NCBI GenBank assembly: GCA_003248865.1
Contig: QFPK01000015.1
Span: 1-64,000 of the forward strand
Origin: Sphingomonas sp.
Lineage (GTDB): Bacteria > Pseudomonadota > Alphaproteobacteria > Sphingomonadales > Sphingomonadaceae
Reading direction: 5' to 3'
DNA length: 64,000 bases
The notes under the pieces were generated by a model that worked only from the letters and a program-made list of their open reading frames with translations, was not told the origin of the DNA and searched no databases. Shown here in pieces: positions 6,082 through 15,714 of the stretch; within the stretch, counting starts at the first letter, position 1, and each line of letters opens with the position of its first letter. Position numbers and translations under genes: made by a program.

Positions 6082-7037
6082 CCCTGCCCTATTATGACGC
6101 CGAAGCGGTCGAGAAGCTGCTGGACTATCCCGGATGCATTGTCGCCATGCGCGAGGCGATGGCAGCGCTGTCCGCCGCCGGCCGGGCGCAGCCGCTGCGG
6201 CAGATCATGGCGCTGGGCGAAGGCCGCCTGTTCGGGGTGATGCCGGGCGAGCTGGATGCGCTGGGCAGTTTCGGCGCCAAGCTGGTGAGCGTGTTTTCCG
6301 ATCCCACACGGCCGGGCCGCTCGCGGCACCGGGGCGTAGTTGCGGCGTTCGACGGGCGAAGCGGCGAACTGGCCTGCCTCGCCGACGCGGAGACCGTGAC
6401 GCATATCCGCACCGGTTGCGCGACGGCCGTGGCGACCGACGTGCTGGCGCGGGCCGATGCCACCACGCTCGGCATTTTCGGCACCGGCGCGCAGGCCGAC
6501 TCCCACATCCGCGCGATCCGCCATGTGCGGCCCCTGACGGACATTCTGTTGTGGGGCCGCTCGCTGGCGCGCGCGACTGAACTGGCGGAACGCCTGAGTC
6601 ATGAGCTGGCGCTGCCGGTCCGTGCGGTGTCCGACCCGCGCGAGGCCGCCGGGACCGCGATCCTGTGCACCGTCTCAAGCTCCGCCGAGCCGGTGCTGCT
6701 GCGCGAATGGGTGCGGCCGGGCACGCATGTGAATCTCGTCGGCTCCAGCTTCCCTGGCCCGGTGGAAGTGGATTCGGCGCTGGTGCAGGCGGCACGCTAC
6801 ATCGCCGATTATCGCCCCGGTGTGCTGGCGCAGGCTTCCGAACTGGCCGTGGCGCGCGAGGCCAACCTCGTGGACGACAGCCATGTGGTCGGCGAGATCG
6901 GCGAGGTGCTGCTGGGGCGCCTCCCGGGCCGGGAAACCGCCGATCAGATCACACTTTATAAATCGCTCGGGCATGTGGTGCAGGATCTGGCGGCCGCGGC
7001 CCGGCTGCACCGGCGCGCAACGGAGGCAGCCGAATGA
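6078..7037 (+). CDS. Ornithine cyclodeaminase / mu-crystallin family protein
   Basis: The 319-residue cytoplasmic enzyme has the family layout. An N-terminal dimerisation and substrate region includes a KLVSVFSDP stretch, then a Rossmann NAD(P)-binding core opens with LGIFGTGAQADSHIRAI, and the family motif AVASEA-like DSHVVGEIGEVL lies near the C terminus. Members include ornithine cyclodeaminase, alanine dehydrogenase and imine reductases, so the exact substrate cannot be named. The ATG overlaps the stop of the S10 gene (ATGA) and its own end overlaps the amidohydrolase start, indicating a tightly coupled operon. In this context it probably processes an amino acid liberated from peptides. 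Confidence 0.85.
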   Translation: MTLPYYDAEAVEKLLDYPGCIVAMREAMAALSAAGRAQPLRQIMALGEGRLFGVMPGELDALGSFGAKLVSVFSDPTRPGRSRHRGVVAAFDGRSGELACLADAETVTHIRTGCATAVATDVLARADATTLGIFGTGAQADSHIRAIRHVRPLTDILLWGRSLARATELAERLSHELALPVRAVSDPREAAGTAILCTVSSSAEPVLLREWVRPGTHVNLVGSSFPGPVEVDSALVQAARYIADYRPGVLAQASELAVAREANLVDDSHVVGEIGEVLLGRLPGRETADQITLYKSLGHVVQDLAAAARLHRRATEAAE

Positions 7038-9118
7038 ACAGGATGCTGAAATCGGGTTTCTTCATCGGGCTGCTGCTCGGCGCGCAGGCCGCATGGTCGG
7101 CGACGACGGAGCGCTTCACCATCCTCGCCAACGGGGAATCGGTCGGCTGGCTGGAAGCAGTGACCGACGGCGCCTCGGTTTCGGTCGACTTCCATGTGGA
7201 CAACAATGGCCGGGGCCCCAAGCACCGCGAGGCGCTGACAATGGGGCCGGGCGGGGTGCCGGTTTCCTGGACCATCAGCGGCACCTCGCTGATGGGCGGG
7301 CCGGTGGCGGAACGCTATCGCTGGGCCGATGGCCGCGCCGAGTGGCAGAGCCAGGCCGACAGCGGCTCGGTGGAGGCCGCGAAGCCGCCGCTTTATGTGG
7401 TGAACGACGGCAGCCCCTGGGCCTCGTTCATCTATGCGGCAGCGGCGCGCAACGGCGGCACGCTGCCGGTGCTGCCGGGCGGGCAACTGCGGGTGGAGAA
7501 GCTGCGCACGCTGACGCTGGGCAGCACTGCGCTCACCGCCTATCGCCTCTCCGGCGTGCAACTGAACCCCGGCTATGTGCTGCTGGATTCGAAGGGGCGG
7601 CTGTTCGCGGCGGAAGGCGCGGCGCAGACCGGGCTTGCCGTGCGCGCGGGGCAGGAAGCGCTGGCCCCCGAAATCGCGCGGCTGACGGATGAGCTCGATC
7701 TGGAACAGGCGATCGCGCTGCAGAAGAAGCTGGCGCACCGTTTCGAAGCGCCGGTTCGGATCCGCAACGTCCGGCTGTTCGACCCGCAGTCGGGGACGCT
7801 GTCGGCCCTGTCCGACGTGGTGGTGGCGCGCGGGCTGGTTGTGGGGGTTCGCCCGCATGATGCCGCGCCGCCGCCCGCCGATCAGGTGGTGATCGAAGGG
7901 GAAGGCGGCACGCTGTTCCCCGGCCTGCACGACATGCACTCCCACGCCAGCCTCGGCTCGGGGCTGTTCTATCTGGCCGCCGGCGTGACCACCACGCGCG
8001 ACATGGGCAACAACAACGGCTTCCTGCAGGGCCTGCTGACACAGATCGAGGCGGGCGAGGTGGCCTGGCCGCGCATCGTGCCGGCCGGCTTCATCGAGGG
8101 GCGCAGCCCTTTTTCCGCGCGCCATGGCTTCATCCCTGCCACGCTGGAGGACGGCCTGCGCGCGGTGCGCTGGTATGCCGACCATGGCTATGCCGAGATC
8201 AAGATCTACAACAGCATGACGCCCGATTGGGTGAAACCGCTGGCGGCCGAGGCGCATGGGCTGGGCCTGCGCGTGTCGGGCCATGTGCCGGCCTTCACCA
8301 CACCCGACCGCATGATCGAGGACGGCTATGACGCGGTGGCTCACGCCAATCAGCTGATGCTGGGCTGGATCCTGAAGCCGGGCGAGGACAGCCGCACGCC
8401 GCTGAGGCTGACTGCGATGGCACGCGCCGGTTCGCTCGACCTCAACTCCGCGCCGGTGCGGCACACCGTCGAGCTGATGAAGAAGCACGGCACCGCGCTG
8501 GACAGTACGGCGATGATCCTGGAGCAGCTGATGCTGAGCCGGGCGGGCGAAGTGCCGCCGGGGCAGGACTGGTATCTGGGCCATATGCCCATCGGCTATC
8601 AGCGCTATCGCAAGCGCAGCTTCGTGACGATCGACAGCCCGGAGACGGATGCGGCCTATCAGTCGGGTTTCGCCAAGGTGCTGGAAACCATCGGCATGCT
8701 CCACCGCGAGGGGGTTCGGCTGCTGCCGGGCACGGATGATGCAACCGGCTTCACCGTGCTGCGTGAAGTGGAGCTCTATGTAAAGGCGGGGCTCACGCCT
8801 GCCGAAGCGCTTCGCGCCGCCACGCTGGGCGCCGCCGAATTCCTCGGCGAGGCGGACCGGCGCGGGCGCATCGCGCGTGGGCAGATGGCTGATCTGGTGC
8901 TGGTGGCGGGCAACCCGCTCGCCGACATCCAGGCGATCCGCAGTCCCCGCATGGTGATGCGGGGCGGTACCGTCTATTTCCCCGCCGAGATCTACACCGC
9001 GCTGGCGATCGAGCCCTTCGCACCGCCGCCCACATTGCGCCCAGCGACGCCGCTTGCAGGCGGCGAGCCGACGGGCCCGGGCTTTGCGGCTGATGACGGG
9101 GACGGTCATGCGCACTAG
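7034..9118 (+). CDS. Secreted amidohydrolase-superfamily protein
   Basis: The 694-residue product has a signal peptide (about 1-23). A domain of roughly 200 residues without recognised motif follows, then a metal-dependent amidohydrolase barrel. The metal site begins at His302-x-His304 (GLHDMHSHA), continues with a candidate bridging Lys in the AEIKIYN strand and a histidine in VSGHVPAF, and ends with the catalytic Asp in LLPGTDD. The C terminus has the usual RGRIARGQMADLVLV strand returning to the beta-sandwich. The family includes imidazolonepropionase- and prolidase-like hydrolases acting on cyclic amides or dipeptides. It lies in the coupled operon between the cyclodeaminase and the intact S10 peptidase, suggesting periplasmic peptide breakdown. 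Confidence 0.85.
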   Translation: MNRMLKSGFFIGLLLGAQAAWSATTERFTILANGESVGWLEAVTDGASVSVDFHVDNNGRGPKHREALTMGPGGVPVSWTISGTSLMGGPVAERYRWADGRAEWQSQADSGSVEAAKPPLYVVNDGSPWASFIYAAAARNGGTLPVLPGGQLRVEKLRTLTLGSTALTAYRLSGVQLNPGYVLLDSKGRLFAAEGAAQTGLAVRAGQEALAPEIARLTDELDLEQAIALQKKLAHRFEAPVRIRNVRLFDPQSGTLSALSDVVVARGLVVGVRPHDAAPPPADQVVIEGEGGTLFPGLHDMHSHASLGSGLFYLAAGVTTTRDMGNNNGFLQGLLTQIEAGEVAWPRIVPAGFIEGRSPFSARHGFIPATLEDGLRAVRWYADHGYAEIKIYNSMTPDWVKPLAAEAHGLGLRVSGHVPAFTTPDRMIEDGYDAVAHANQLMLGWILKPGEDSRTPLRLTAMARAGSLDLNSAPVRHTVELMKKHGTALDSTAMILEQLMLSRAGEVPPGQDWYLGHMPIGYQRYRKRSFVTIDSPETDAAYQSGFAKVLETIGMLHREGVRLLPGTDDATGFTVLREVELYVKAGLTPAEALRAATLGAAEFLGEADRRGRIARGQMADLVLVAGNPLADIQAIRSPRMVMRGGTVYFPAEIYTALAIEPFAPPPTLRPATPLAGGEPTGPGFAADDGDGHAH

Positions 9119-10568
9119 TTTTTCCACCCTCTTCGCTGCCGCGCTGCTGCTGGCCGGCACAGCGTCCGCCGAGGCGCCCATACGGTTCGAGGCGAGCGGG
9201 CGCGACACGATCGGCGGTGCCCAGCTGGGCTGGCGCTCGGTCGTGGAAGAAACGCAGCTGGATGGCGCCAGCATTTTCACCACCAGCTATCTGAAGGCGG
9301 GCAAGCCCGATCCCGAGCGCCCGGTCATCTTTGCGTTCAACGGCGGGCCGGGCTCCTCGTCGATCTGGCTGCATCTGGGCCTGCTGGCACTGGACCGGGT
9401 GGATATGGACGATGCCGACGCCCCGCGCACGGCCGCGCCGTTCCGCATGCTGCCCAATCCGGACAGTCCGCTGGACGTGGCGGACATCGTGCTGATCGAC
9501 CCGCCCGGGACCGGCTACAGCCGCATCCTGCCGGGGGGCAAGCCGGAGAATTATCTGGGCGTGGCACAGGACGCCCGCGCCACCGCGCAGATCATTCGGG
9601 ACTGGCTGCGCCGCAACGGCCGGACGAACGCGCCCAAATATCTGCTGTCCGAAAGCTATGGCACCATCCGCGCGGCCGCCGTCGCCAAGCTGCTGGCCGG
9701 CGGCCCCACCGAGACCGGCGCGATGGATGGCGTCAGCCTGAATGGGGTGATCCTGCTGGGGCAGGCGATGGATATGGCGCGTGGTGCGGAAGGCGATGAC
9801 CGCCCCTATCTCGCGCTGCTGCCTTCGCTCGCGGCGACCGCCTGCCATTTCGGGAAAGGGCCTGCGGGTTGCACGCCGGAGGGGCAGGCCGACGCGGCGC
9901 GGGCGTTCGCCGCCGACGGCTATCTGAAGGCACTTTACGCCGGCGCCGCGCTGCCGGCGGCCGAGCGCGACGCGGTCGCCGGGCAACTCGCCGAGCTGAC
10001 CGGGCTGCCCAAGGCCGAGGTGCTGGCGCAGGACCTGCGGATCTCCGCGCCCGTCTTCGCGCAGAAGCTGCTGGCGGCCGAGGGGCGGCAGATCGGGCTC
10101 TATGATGCACGCTTCACGCTCCCGGCACGCGCGCTGGGCAGCGACCCGGTCGCCGACGATCCGGCGATGGGGCAATATGTGCCTGCCTTCGTGGCCGGCT
10201 GGCAGCGCTATTCGCACGAACGACTGAATGTGGCGATGGACCGTGACTATGTCGCCATCGCCTTCCGCGATGTGAACGGGCGCTGGGACTGGGGGCGGGG
10301 GCCCGGCATTCCGCCCGCGCGCAACTATGCAACCGATCTTGCCGTCGCGATGGCGCGTAACCCGAAACTGAGGCTGCTGGTGGGGACGGGGCTCTATGAT
10401 CTCGTCACCCCCGTCGGTGCCGCCGAATATACCGTGCGCCATGCCGGCATTCCGCTGGAAGCGGTCAGGTTCCGCACCTACCGCTCCGGCCACATGCCCT
10501 ATCTGGGTGCAGCCGAGCGCAAGGCGCTGGCGAACGACATCCGCGCGTTCGTGAAGGAGAGCGAATGA
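9108..10568 (+). CDS. S10-family serine carboxypeptidase, secreted
   Basis: The 486-residue product carries a signal peptide (MRTSFSTLFAAALLLAGTASA) and a complete S10 catalytic set: the oxyanion motif NGGPGSSS, nucleophile Ser183 in SESYGT, Asp431 in GLYDLVTP and His462 in SGHMPY. It should release C-terminal amino acids from peptides in the periplasm. The ATG at 9108 is preferred to in-frame ATGs at 9054 and 9093 because it starts directly at the signal peptide and overlaps the upstream stop by 11 nt. It is the intact paralogue of the interrupted gene at 4591-6081. It overlaps the permease start by ATGA. Confidence 0.9.
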   Translation: MRTSFSTLFAAALLLAGTASAEAPIRFEASGRDTIGGAQLGWRSVVEETQLDGASIFTTSYLKAGKPDPERPVIFAFNGGPGSSSIWLHLGLLALDRVDMDDADAPRTAAPFRMLPNPDSPLDVADIVLIDPPGTGYSRILPGGKPENYLGVAQDARATAQIIRDWLRRNGRTNAPKYLLSESYGTIRAAAVAKLLAGGPTETGAMDGVSLNGVILLGQAMDMARGAEGDDRPYLALLPSLAATACHFGKGPAGCTPEGQADAARAFAADGYLKALYAGAALPAAERDAVAGQLAELTGLPKAEVLAQDLRISAPVFAQKLLAAEGRQIGLYDARFTLPARALGSDPVADDPAMGQYVPAFVAGWQRYSHERLNVAMDRDYVAIAFRDVNGRWDWGRGPGIPPARNYATDLAVAMARNPKLRLLVGTGLYDLVTPVGAAEYTVRHAGIPLEAVRFRTYRSGHMPYLGAAERKALANDIRAFVKESE

Positions 10569-11872
10569 GCGACGTAAAACAGGGCAGCCTCCAGAAAAAT
10601 GTGGGGCTGCTGGGCGTGGTGACGTTCGGGGCGGGCACCGCGATCGGGGTGTCGATCTTCTCCATCCTGCAGCCCACGGCGGAAATCGCCGGCTCCGGCC
10701 TGTTGTTGGCCGTCGGCATCGCGGCGGTCCCGATGCTGCTGTTCGCGATCACCTATGCCTATCTGGGCTCCGCCTTGCCGGTGTCGGGCGCCTCCTATGA
10801 ATGGCCGCGCCGCTTCATCCATCCGATGGCGGGGTTCCTGATCGCCTGGCTCCGCATCGTCGCCAATGTCGGCGCGCTGACCATTCTGGGGCAGGTGTTC
10901 GTGGGCTATCTGGGGATGGTGCTGCCGTTGCCGGCAAAGCCGCTGATGGCCGTGCTCATCACCCTCATCTTCGGGCTGAACCTGCTGGGCGTATCCATGG
11001 CGGCGCGCGTGCAGACCGCGCTGATGGGGTTGTTGCTGGTCGTGCTTGCGATCTTCGTGGTGACGGGCCTGCCGCTCTATGATCCGGCCGTTGCCGGAGA
11101 CCCGTTCGGCCAGCCGCCGCTCACCGTGCTGGCCGCCGTGCCGCTGATGATCAGCCTGTTCCTCGGCATCGAGGCGGCGGTCGAGATCGGTGAGGAAGTG
11201 CGCAATCCGGGTCGCAACATCCCGCTCGGCATTGCGCTGGCGATCCTGCTCTCCGCGCTGGTCTATGGCTTGGTTGCGGCTACTGCGCTCGGTCTCGCCG
11301 GGCCCGACGTGCTGGCGGGGAGCAAGGCGCCGTTGCTGGATGCGGCGAATGTGTCGCTGGGCAGCCTCGCCGTGCCGCTGATCGTGGGGGCGGCCTGTGT
11401 GTCCATCCTCAAGTCGATGAATGCGGCGGCACTGGTGTTCTCCCGCAGCTTGTTCGCGATGGGCCGCAACGGCGCATTGCCGCATGGGCTCGGCGCCATC
11501 CACCCGCGCTTCGGCACGCCGCACCGGGCGATCCTTCTGGGGTATGTCTGTGCGTTGTCCGGGCTGCTGCTGCCCTCCAGCCTCATCTTCCTGCTGCTCG
11601 CGGTGAACATCCCCACCATGCTGAAATATATGGCCTGCGCCTGGTCGGCCACGGTGGTGGCGAGGCGCCACCCTGAGCTTCATGCGCAATCCCGGGTCAA
11701 GCTGACCCCCGCGCAGGTGACGGCGTGCGGGCTGGCCGCGATGTTGGCGGCCGCCCTCATCATCCTGTTCGGGCTGGAGGCGGACATGCGCCCTTATCTG
11801 CTGATCGGCGGCTGGCTGGTTGCGGGCATCCTGTTCTGGTTTGCCCGTCAGGCATGGCTGGCCCGCCGTTGA
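10565..11872 (+). CDS. APC-family amino-acid permease
   Basis: The 435-residue product is almost wholly hydrophobic, with about 12 membrane helices. It opens with the APC-family first-helix signature (VTFGAGTAIGVSIFSIL) and has the PLMISLFLGIEAAVEIGEEV segment of helix 6 followed by RNPGRNIP. It would carry amino acids released by the neighbouring peptidases across the inner membrane. The start overlaps the S10 stop (ATGA). Its substrate cannot be predicted from sequence. Confidence 0.9.
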   Translation: MSDVKQGSLQKNVGLLGVVTFGAGTAIGVSIFSILQPTAEIAGSGLLLAVGIAAVPMLLFAITYAYLGSALPVSGASYEWPRRFIHPMAGFLIAWLRIVANVGALTILGQVFVGYLGMVLPLPAKPLMAVLITLIFGLNLLGVSMAARVQTALMGLLLVVLAIFVVTGLPLYDPAVAGDPFGQPPLTVLAAVPLMISLFLGIEAAVEIGEEVRNPGRNIPLGIALAILLSALVYGLVAATALGLAGPDVLAGSKAPLLDAANVSLGSLAVPLIVGAACVSILKSMNAAALVFSRSLFAMGRNGALPHGLGAIHPRFGTPHRAILLGYVCALSGLLLPSSLIFLLLAVNIPTMLKYMACAWSATVVARRHPELHAQSRVKLTPAQVTACGLAAMLAAALIILFGLEADMRPYLLIGGWLVAGILFWFARQAWLARR

Positions 11873-11890
11873 TGCGGTTCCGGCGGCGAA

Positions 11891-11931
11891 ATTATGCGCT
11901 GGCAGGCGTTTGCCGCCAAATTCCGCATAAT
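11891..11931. promoter_or_regulatory. Inverted repeat attatgcg-N25-cgcataat upstream of aminotransferase
   Basis: Perfect 8-bp arms lie at 11891-11898 and 11924-11931, with centres about 33 bp (three helical turns) apart. They sit in the 115-bp gap before the aminotransferase gene. This geometry suits a multimeric regulator such as the Lrp-type protein encoded at 3950-4429. The assignment is inference. Confidence 0.4.
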
Positions 11932-11987
11932 CTTGTCGGCAGGAACGGGCTAATTCTTCGGCAATCAGTCAAAACGAGCACCCTTTC

Positions 11988-13184
11988 ATGCTGAAGCCGG
12001 GCCAGACACAACAGGACAGTTACGCCCAGTGGGTCCGTCACGCGCTCGGCATGGCGCGCGCGCGGCAGGGCCATGCGGTGTCGCTGTTCGAAAGCTCCGT
12101 CCCCGAGCCGCGCGAACTGCTGCGGCAAACGGTGGCGGCCGCCATGGCGCCGACGCTGTCCCCCTATTACGCCAGCGCATTCGGCGGCGGGAATCCGTTC
12201 GTGCTGGAGATGTTGGCTGCAAGTTACGGGGTCGCGCGCGAGCAGGTGCTGTGCACAACCGGCGCGACCGGCGCGCTGGCACTGCTCTATCGCACCTTCG
12301 CCGGGGCGGGCGACCATATCCTGGTGGAGACACCGGGCTTCGACGTGTTCGAGACCATCGGCGCCGATCTTGGCTATCGCTTCGAGACGTTCGAGCGGAC
12401 AGGCCCCACCTATACGATCGATCCGGCCGCCATCGCCGAGAAGATTCGCCCCGACACGAAGATGATCGTGCTCTCGGATTTGCACAATCCGTCGGGGATG
12501 CTGCTGGATCGGTCGGTGCTGGCGGAACTGGCCCTGCTCGCCGAACAGCGCGGCATCCTGCTGCTGGTGGACGAGGTCTATGGCGCCTATGCCTCGGCCA
12601 GCGACCGGCCGGTGTCGGCGGCTGCGCTATCACCGGCAGTTGTCAGTGTCTCCAGCCTCACCAAGATCTTCGGGCTGGGCGCGCTGCGCTGCGGCTGGAT
12701 CGTCGGCTCGGCGCCCGTGGTTGCCGCCGCGCGCACGCTCGCCTCGCGGATTGAATTCGGCATGTCCACGCTGTCTCACAGCATCGCGGCGCATGTGTTG
12801 GCCAATCCGGCGCCGTTCCGGGCACACTCCGACCATTATGTCGCGCAGTCGCGCCGCATCTTCGATCCCTGGTTCCACGAGATGGCGGCGCAGGGGCTGG
12901 TGGCGGGCACATTGCCCAAGGCCGGCTGCATCTGTTTCCCCAGTCTGCCCGGAATTCCGGACACCCATGCCTTCTCGGACTGGCTGGTGGAGACGGCCGG
13001 TGTGATCGTCGCTCCGGGCGAGTATTTCGGTGCGCCCGGCCATGTGCGCATCGGCTATTGCCTGGAAGCCGAACAGCTGGAAGCAGGCCTCGCCGGGCTG
13101 GCGCAGGGCATTCGCGCCTATCGCGCGATGGGGGCTGGCGGACACGGGAAAGACCTGAGCGCGGCGGGCGGTCTCGCGCGATAG
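11988..13184 (+). CDS. PLP-dependent aminotransferase, class I/II
   Basis: The 398-residue product has the fold-type I features of class I/II aminotransferases. There is an N-terminal substrate loop, TTGATGALALLYRTF for the cofactor phosphate, a LSDLHNPSG loop, VDEVYGAY with the pyridine-binding Asp, and the Schiff-base lysine Lys226 in SSLTKIFGLGALRCGW. It likely transfers the amino group from an imported amino acid. It has its own upstream gap of 115 bp with an inverted repeat, so it may begin a second transcription unit of the same regulon. The substrate is not predictable. Confidence 0.9.
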   Translation: MLKPGQTQQDSYAQWVRHALGMARARQGHAVSLFESSVPEPRELLRQTVAAAMAPTLSPYYASAFGGGNPFVLEMLAASYGVAREQVLCTTGATGALALLYRTFAGAGDHILVETPGFDVFETIGADLGYRFETFERTGPTYTIDPAAIAEKIRPDTKMIVLSDLHNPSGMLLDRSVLAELALLAEQRGILLLVDEVYGAYASASDRPVSAAALSPAVVSVSSLTKIFGLGALRCGWIVGSAPVVAAARTLASRIEFGMSTLSHSIAAHVLANPAPFRAHSDHYVAQSRRIFDPWFHEMAAQGLVAGTLPKAGCICFPSLPGIPDTHAFSDWLVETAGVIVAPGEYFGAPGHVRIGYCLEAEQLEAGLAGLAQGIRAYRAMGAGGHGKDLSAAGGLAR

Positions 13185-13408
13185 TTTATGCAGCCATCGG
13201 CGCTGCAAGCCGCAAATCGAATAATTTTGGCGCCTGCTGCAGGCTAATCTGGAATGGCCCCGGATAAGGGGAGCCGGCCGAGTGCCGACGTCTTTTGCCG
13301 AGAGGCAGGGACAGTCGGGACCGGGACCGGCAGGGGCGCAATCAGGACGGGCATACGAGGCCGGCAAGGCTTCCAGTGCCCGCAGCAGTTCAGTGGAGAT
13401 CAGATCCG

Positions 13409-15661
13409 ATGACAAAGGCGATGCTTGCAGTTTCCGTTTCCGCAACGGCCCTCGCGATGGTCGCGGCCATGCCCGCCGCCGCGCAGACCGCGTCCGCCGT
13501 GGACAACAGCGATATCGTGGTGACTGCGCAGAAGCGCGAGCAACGCCTGCTCGACGTGCCGGTCTCGATCTCGGCGGTGTCCTCCGAGGCGCTCACCACC
13601 CAGGGGCTGAACCGCACGGCGGACTTCTTCGAACGGGTGCCGGGCCTGCAATACTCCGGGCAGCGGGTCTCGGCCCTCTCGATCCGCGGCATCACCACCG
13701 GTGGCGGCACCACGCCCACCGTCGCGTTGTTGGTGGACGACATCCAGTTCGGGGGCTCAACCAACAAGGGCCAGCCGCCGATCCCGGATTTCGACGCCAG
13801 TGCCATCAGCCGCGTGGAAGTGCTGCGCGGCCCGCAGGGAACGCTCTATGGTGCATCCAGCCTCGGCGGCATCATCAAATATGTGCTGAAGGAGCCCAGC
13901 ACGGACGAATTCTCCGGCCGCGTGGAACTGGGCGGAACCACCGTTTCAGGCGGTGGTTCGGGCTATTCGGCGCGCGGCTCGGTGAATGTGCCGCTGACGG
14001 ACTGGCTGGCTGTTACCGGCAGCGGCTTCTACCGTGAGGACGCGCCTTATCTCGACAATGCCAATGCTGCCGCACTGAAATCCAGCAACGTGAATACCCG
14101 CAAGGTCTGGGGCTTCCGGGGTGCCGTTCTCGCGAAGCCGACGGACAGCCTCACCGTCACCCTGTCGGCCCTGCGCCAGAAGCAGGATGCGGTGAACAGC
14201 GATCTTGCCGTCACCTCGGCGGGTGTCCCGATCTGCGTGGCCTGCACACCGGCTACCAAGGCGGGTGCAGCGACTGCGACAACCACCTTCGAGCCTGTCT
14301 ATGGCGACATGACGATCAACGCGCTCGACAGCTACAACGAGTCCACCTTCGCGCTCTATTCGGGCAAAGCCGAATATGATTTCGGCGGGGCGACCCTCAC
14401 CTCGATCACGGCCTGGAGTCGCGCCGACAACGTCATCAGCAACGATGTGACGACCACCTTCCCCTTCCTGCGCGTCGCCTATGCCGATCCCACCGCCACG
14501 ACGGTGATCGCCAACGCCGACCGTACCCACAAATTCTCGCAGGAAGTGCGGTTGGCGGGCGACACGCCCTGGTTCACCTGGCTGCTGGGCGGTTTCTACA
14601 CCGTGGAACATGCCGCGACCGACCAGACCCTGTTCGTGAGCAAGGCAGACGGCACCGCGCTCGCGACGCCCTATGTCAGTGCCGGCCCCGGTGTGTATCG
14701 GGAAAAGGCGGCCTTCGCCGACGTCACCTTCCACCTGTCCGACCGGCTCGACGTCCAGATCGGCGGTCGGGTTTCGGGCAACACCCAGAACAATGCATCC
14801 TCCTATGTCATCGACACGCCCGCCACGCCTTACTTCGGCGTGACGCGCACGGTGTCTGCCCGCTCCAGCGACAGCGCCTTCACCTGGGTGTTTTCCCCCA
14901 GCTACAAGATCACCGACGACATCATGGTTTATGGCCGAATCGCCACCGGCTATCGCCCGGGCGGCGCAAACATCGGCACCGTTTCGGGTGTCAGCGCGTT
15001 CAAGCCCGACCGGGTGGTGAATTATGAGCTCGGGATGAAGGGCCGGGTGATTCCGGGCGTTACGGTGATGGCGGCCGCCTTCCAGATCGACTGGGAGGAT
15101 ATCCAGCTGCAGGGCACCGACGCCTCCTCCAACCTCACCTATATCGGCAACGGCGGCAAGGCCCGCAGCCGCGGCATCGAGTTCCAGACCAATGTCACCC
15201 CCTGGACCGGGATGACGGTGGACGCGAACTTCACTGTGACCGATGCGGAACTGACGGAAACGCTGCCTGATCTCGGCGCCTCCAGCCTCGTCGGCCAGAA
15301 GGGCGACCGGCTGCCCTTTACCTCGAAGTTTACCGCAAGCGTCACTGCGCTGCAGAGCTTCACACTGACGGATCGGCTCGACGCCTCGCTGGGGGGCACC
15401 TTCTCCCACATCGGGGACCGGGCCGCCGCCTTCAACCTGAAGGGCACGACCCGGCCGCGCATCCTGATCCCGGCCTATTCGACGCTCACCCTGCAGGGCG
15501 GGCTGACCTTTGACCAGGTCTGGAGCGCGACCCTGTTCGTGCGCAACGTGACGGATACACGCGGCATCACCGTGGCGCAGAACCGCAACGGCGCCAATGT
15601 GCCGACCGCGCTCTTCATCCAGCCACGCACCTTCGGCCTGACGCTGGCACGCAGCTTCTGA
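13409..15661 (+). CDS. TonB-dependent outer-membrane receptor
   Basis: The 750-residue product starts with a signal peptide (about 1-24, ending AAAQ) and a TonB-box-like segment (NSDIVVTAQKREQRLLDVPV). It continues with a plug domain (VEVLRGPQGTLYGASSLGGI) and a 22-strand barrel, ending in the terminal aromatic residue of a barrel protein (FGLTLARSF). It would import a ligand, probably peptides in this context, into the periplasm using TonB energy. The ATG at 13409 is chosen because the signal peptide starts there, with GGAG about 12 nt upstream. A 224-bp leader without a recognised element precedes it. Confidence 0.95.
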   Translation: MTKAMLAVSVSATALAMVAAMPAAAQTASAVDNSDIVVTAQKREQRLLDVPVSISAVSSEALTTQGLNRTADFFERVPGLQYSGQRVSALSIRGITTGGGTTPTVALLVDDIQFGGSTNKGQPPIPDFDASAISRVEVLRGPQGTLYGASSLGGIIKYVLKEPSTDEFSGRVELGGTTVSGGGSGYSARGSVNVPLTDWLAVTGSGFYREDAPYLDNANAAALKSSNVNTRKVWGFRGAVLAKPTDSLTVTLSALRQKQDAVNSDLAVTSAGVPICVACTPATKAGAATATTTFEPVYGDMTINALDSYNESTFALYSGKAEYDFGGATLTSITAWSRADNVISNDVTTTFPFLRVAYADPTATTVIANADRTHKFSQEVRLAGDTPWFTWLLGGFYTVEHAATDQTLFVSKADGTALATPYVSAGPGVYREKAAFADVTFHLSDRLDVQIGGRVSGNTQNNASSYVIDTPATPYFGVTRTVSARSSDSAFTWVFSPSYKITDDIMVYGRIATGYRPGGANIGTVSGVSAFKPDRVVNYELGMKGRVIPGVTVMAAAFQIDWEDIQLQGTDASSNLTYIGNGGKARSRGIEFQTNVTPWTGMTVDANFTVTDAELTETLPDLGASSLVGQKGDRLPFTSKFTASVTALQSFTLTDRLDASLGGTFSHIGDRAAAFNLKGTTRPRILIPAYSTLTLQGGLTFDQVWSATLFVRNVTDTRGITVAQNRNGANVPTALFIQPRTFGLTLARSF

Positions 15662-15714
15662 GCCCCCACCGGGCCGGTTGCCTCCCAAGGGCGGCCGGCC
15701 CAATCAGGCCCGCC

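Noticed and set aside
6956..9283. 775-codon open frame on the minus strand
   Set aside because: It is antisense to the amidohydrolase and neighbours, with His/Arg-rich composition typical of a shadow frame and no ribosome site at its start.
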